From an uncultured Prevotellaceae bacterium (GTDB lineage Bacteria; Bacteroidota; Bacteroidia; Bacteroidales; Bacteroidaceae): a stretch of 7,135 bases of DNA. The DNA is taken from NCBI GenBank assembly GCA_900313845.1, contig OMTC01000125.1, forward strand, positions 1-7,135. The letters are read 5' to 3'. The translations under genes were made by a program, and so were the position numbers. Positions within the stretch are counted from its first letter, which is position 1; the number at the start of each line of letters is the position of its first letter. This document shows, one piece after another, positions 6,593 to 7,135 of the stretch. The notes beneath the pieces were generated by a model. The model did not search any database, was not told the origin of the DNA, and saw only the letters and a program-made list of their open reading frames with translations.

Positions 6593-6632
6593 CTCCCCTC
6601 GCCCTTTGGAGAGGGGTCGGGGGTGAGGCTTT
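6593..6632 (-). repeat. REP-like 40-bp intergenic repeat, copy C
   Basis: An exact copy of B and the reverse complement of A. Identity with A continues outward to 51 bp (6582-6632). It begins only 2 bases after the FHA gene's TGA stop on the minus strand. The flank common to the copies (AGTGA before the A-run) overlaps that stop codon. Confidence 0.85.
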
Positions 6633-6634
6633 TT

Positions 6635-7135
6635 TCACTCTTCCCTGTCCCCTGCTTTTCTTAAGATAAGTGTTGTTGCGCCTATCGTGATGATGGCACC
6701 ATCTTCGAGTCGGATTCTGTCGTTGTCGCGCAGGATGTTGTTCATGTAGAACGTACCCGTATCGCTTGGCGCATCTCGCAGGATATAGCGCAACTCACCC
6801 CTCTTCGTCTTTTCCACCTTAATGGCGCAATGGAACGTGTCAATGCTGGGATCGCTGGTTTCTATGGGTTTATTGATGTTAGTTCCTTTGATGTATCTGC
6901 CAAATTCATTCTCACCCAGTTCGAGGGGAATCACCTGCTTGAAGGCAAACTGATTTTCCACCACCACGATACTGCCGTAATCCTGACTGTAGGCATGTTC
7001 ATCAAGAGTTTTTTCGCTATGAATACCGGTTAGTTTAGACATTCCTATACGGATGCCAAATTCTTTCTTGCAATGTTGGCAAACGAAAACGAGATTCTGA
7101 CCAACAGCGTATTTCGTCTCATCGAAAACCACATA
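6635..7135 (-). CDS. FHA-domain protein with an N-terminal CxxC knuckle (5' end outside the window)
   Basis: 166 residues are visible. The frame is still open at the right edge (YVVFDETKY), so the true start lies beyond it. An internal GTG at 7132 should not be taken as the start. Residues 16-26 contain C-Q-H-C (Cys19, Cys22), a zinc-knuckle-like CxxC with no second pair in view. Residues about 76-158 form a forkhead-associated (FHA) domain, normally a phosphothreonine-peptide reader: G79-R80, H102, the DTGTFYMN turn (125-132), and a final strand ending ITIGATTLILRK. The conserved serine three residues before the histidine is Asp99 here, so classical phosphopeptide binding may be altered. The stop codon abuts copy C of the 40-bp repeat. 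The partner kinase or secretion system, if any, would lie to the right. Confidence 0.8.
   Translation of the reverse strand, partial: YVVFDETKYAVGQNLVFVCQHCKKEFGIRIGMSKLTGIHSEKTLDEHAYSQDYGSIVVVENQFAFKQVIPLELGENEFGRYIKGTNINKPIETSDPSIDTFHCAIKVEKTKRGELRYILRDAPSDTGTFYMNNILRDNDRIRLEDGAIITIGATTLILRKAGDREE

Larger units (their letters stand above)
6218..6634. other. Repeat-rich non-coding region between the AraC operon and the FHA gene
   Basis: This 417-base stretch has no credible gene. It holds two direct copies of the 40-bp repeat (B and C, 263 bases apart), an array of a 7-bp unit, arrays of a 9-bp unit and several mini-hairpins. There is an AT-rich core at about 6402-6465 with an 8-bp inverted pair, AAATTGTA (6409-6416) and TACAATTT (6457-6464). 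A 12-bp inverted pair, CCTTCAGCTCGA (6386-6397) and TCGAGCTGAAGG (6531-6542), brackets that core. The AraC operon promoter most likely lies in the AT-rich core, but no clear Bacteroidetes -33/-7 elements could be picked out. Confidence 0.7.

Noticed and set aside
112..6632. Composite transposon bounded by inverted 40-bp repeats
   Set aside because: There is no transposase, no target-site duplication could be seen, and a third copy lies inside one end. REP-like elements explain it better.

Overview
The window looks like chromosomal DNA from a Bacteroidales bacterium, most likely a Prevotella-type genome. Evidence for this is a Bacteroidetes-restricted DUF5723-type envelope protein, a lipoprotein-type PBP4/DacB, a pair of Bacteroidetes-style AraC regulators, A-rich leaders instead of Shine-Dalgarno sites at most genes, and intergenic DNA packed with short-period repeats. 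No rRNA, tRNA, CRISPR array, transposase or phage gene is visible.

Layout, left to right: (1) the last 32 codons of an unidentified plus-strand gene (1-99). (2) A 162-base gap holding copy A of a 40-bp REP-like repeat and a tandem array of a 7-bp unit interrupted by two small perfect hairpins. (3) A plus-strand DUF5723-type exported protein gene (262-1685), broken by an exact 32-bp tandem duplication that shifts the reading frame; removing one copy restores a 463-residue protein. (4) A large imperfect palindrome between convergent genes, a probable bidirectional terminator. (5) Minus-strand genes for an SPFH/band 7 membrane protein (1793-2722) and a DacB/PBP4-like D,D-peptidase lipoprotein (2859-4229), each with its own apparent transcription boundary. 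(6) A minus-strand two-gene operon of paralogous AraC regulators (6217 down to 4349) ending in a convincing intrinsic terminator. (7) A 417-base non-coding region with two more exact copies of the 40-bp repeat (B and C), 7-bp and 9-bp tandem arrays and several mini-hairpins. (8) The C-terminal part of an FHA-domain protein running off the right edge.

The genes do not form one pathway. DUF5723, SPFH and DacB are all envelope-associated. The AraC pair has no adjacent target gene, so its regulon cannot be read from this window.

The two observations most worth following are the frameshifting 32-bp duplication, which is reversible in principle and could be a phase switch, a fresh mutation or an assembly artefact, and a repeated intergenic module. 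In that module the 40-bp REP-like element is followed on the same strand by a short-period tandem array, in all three copies. In the two copies nearest a start codon, the array is also joined to mini-hairpins. I do not see a clear new defence or biosynthetic system here.
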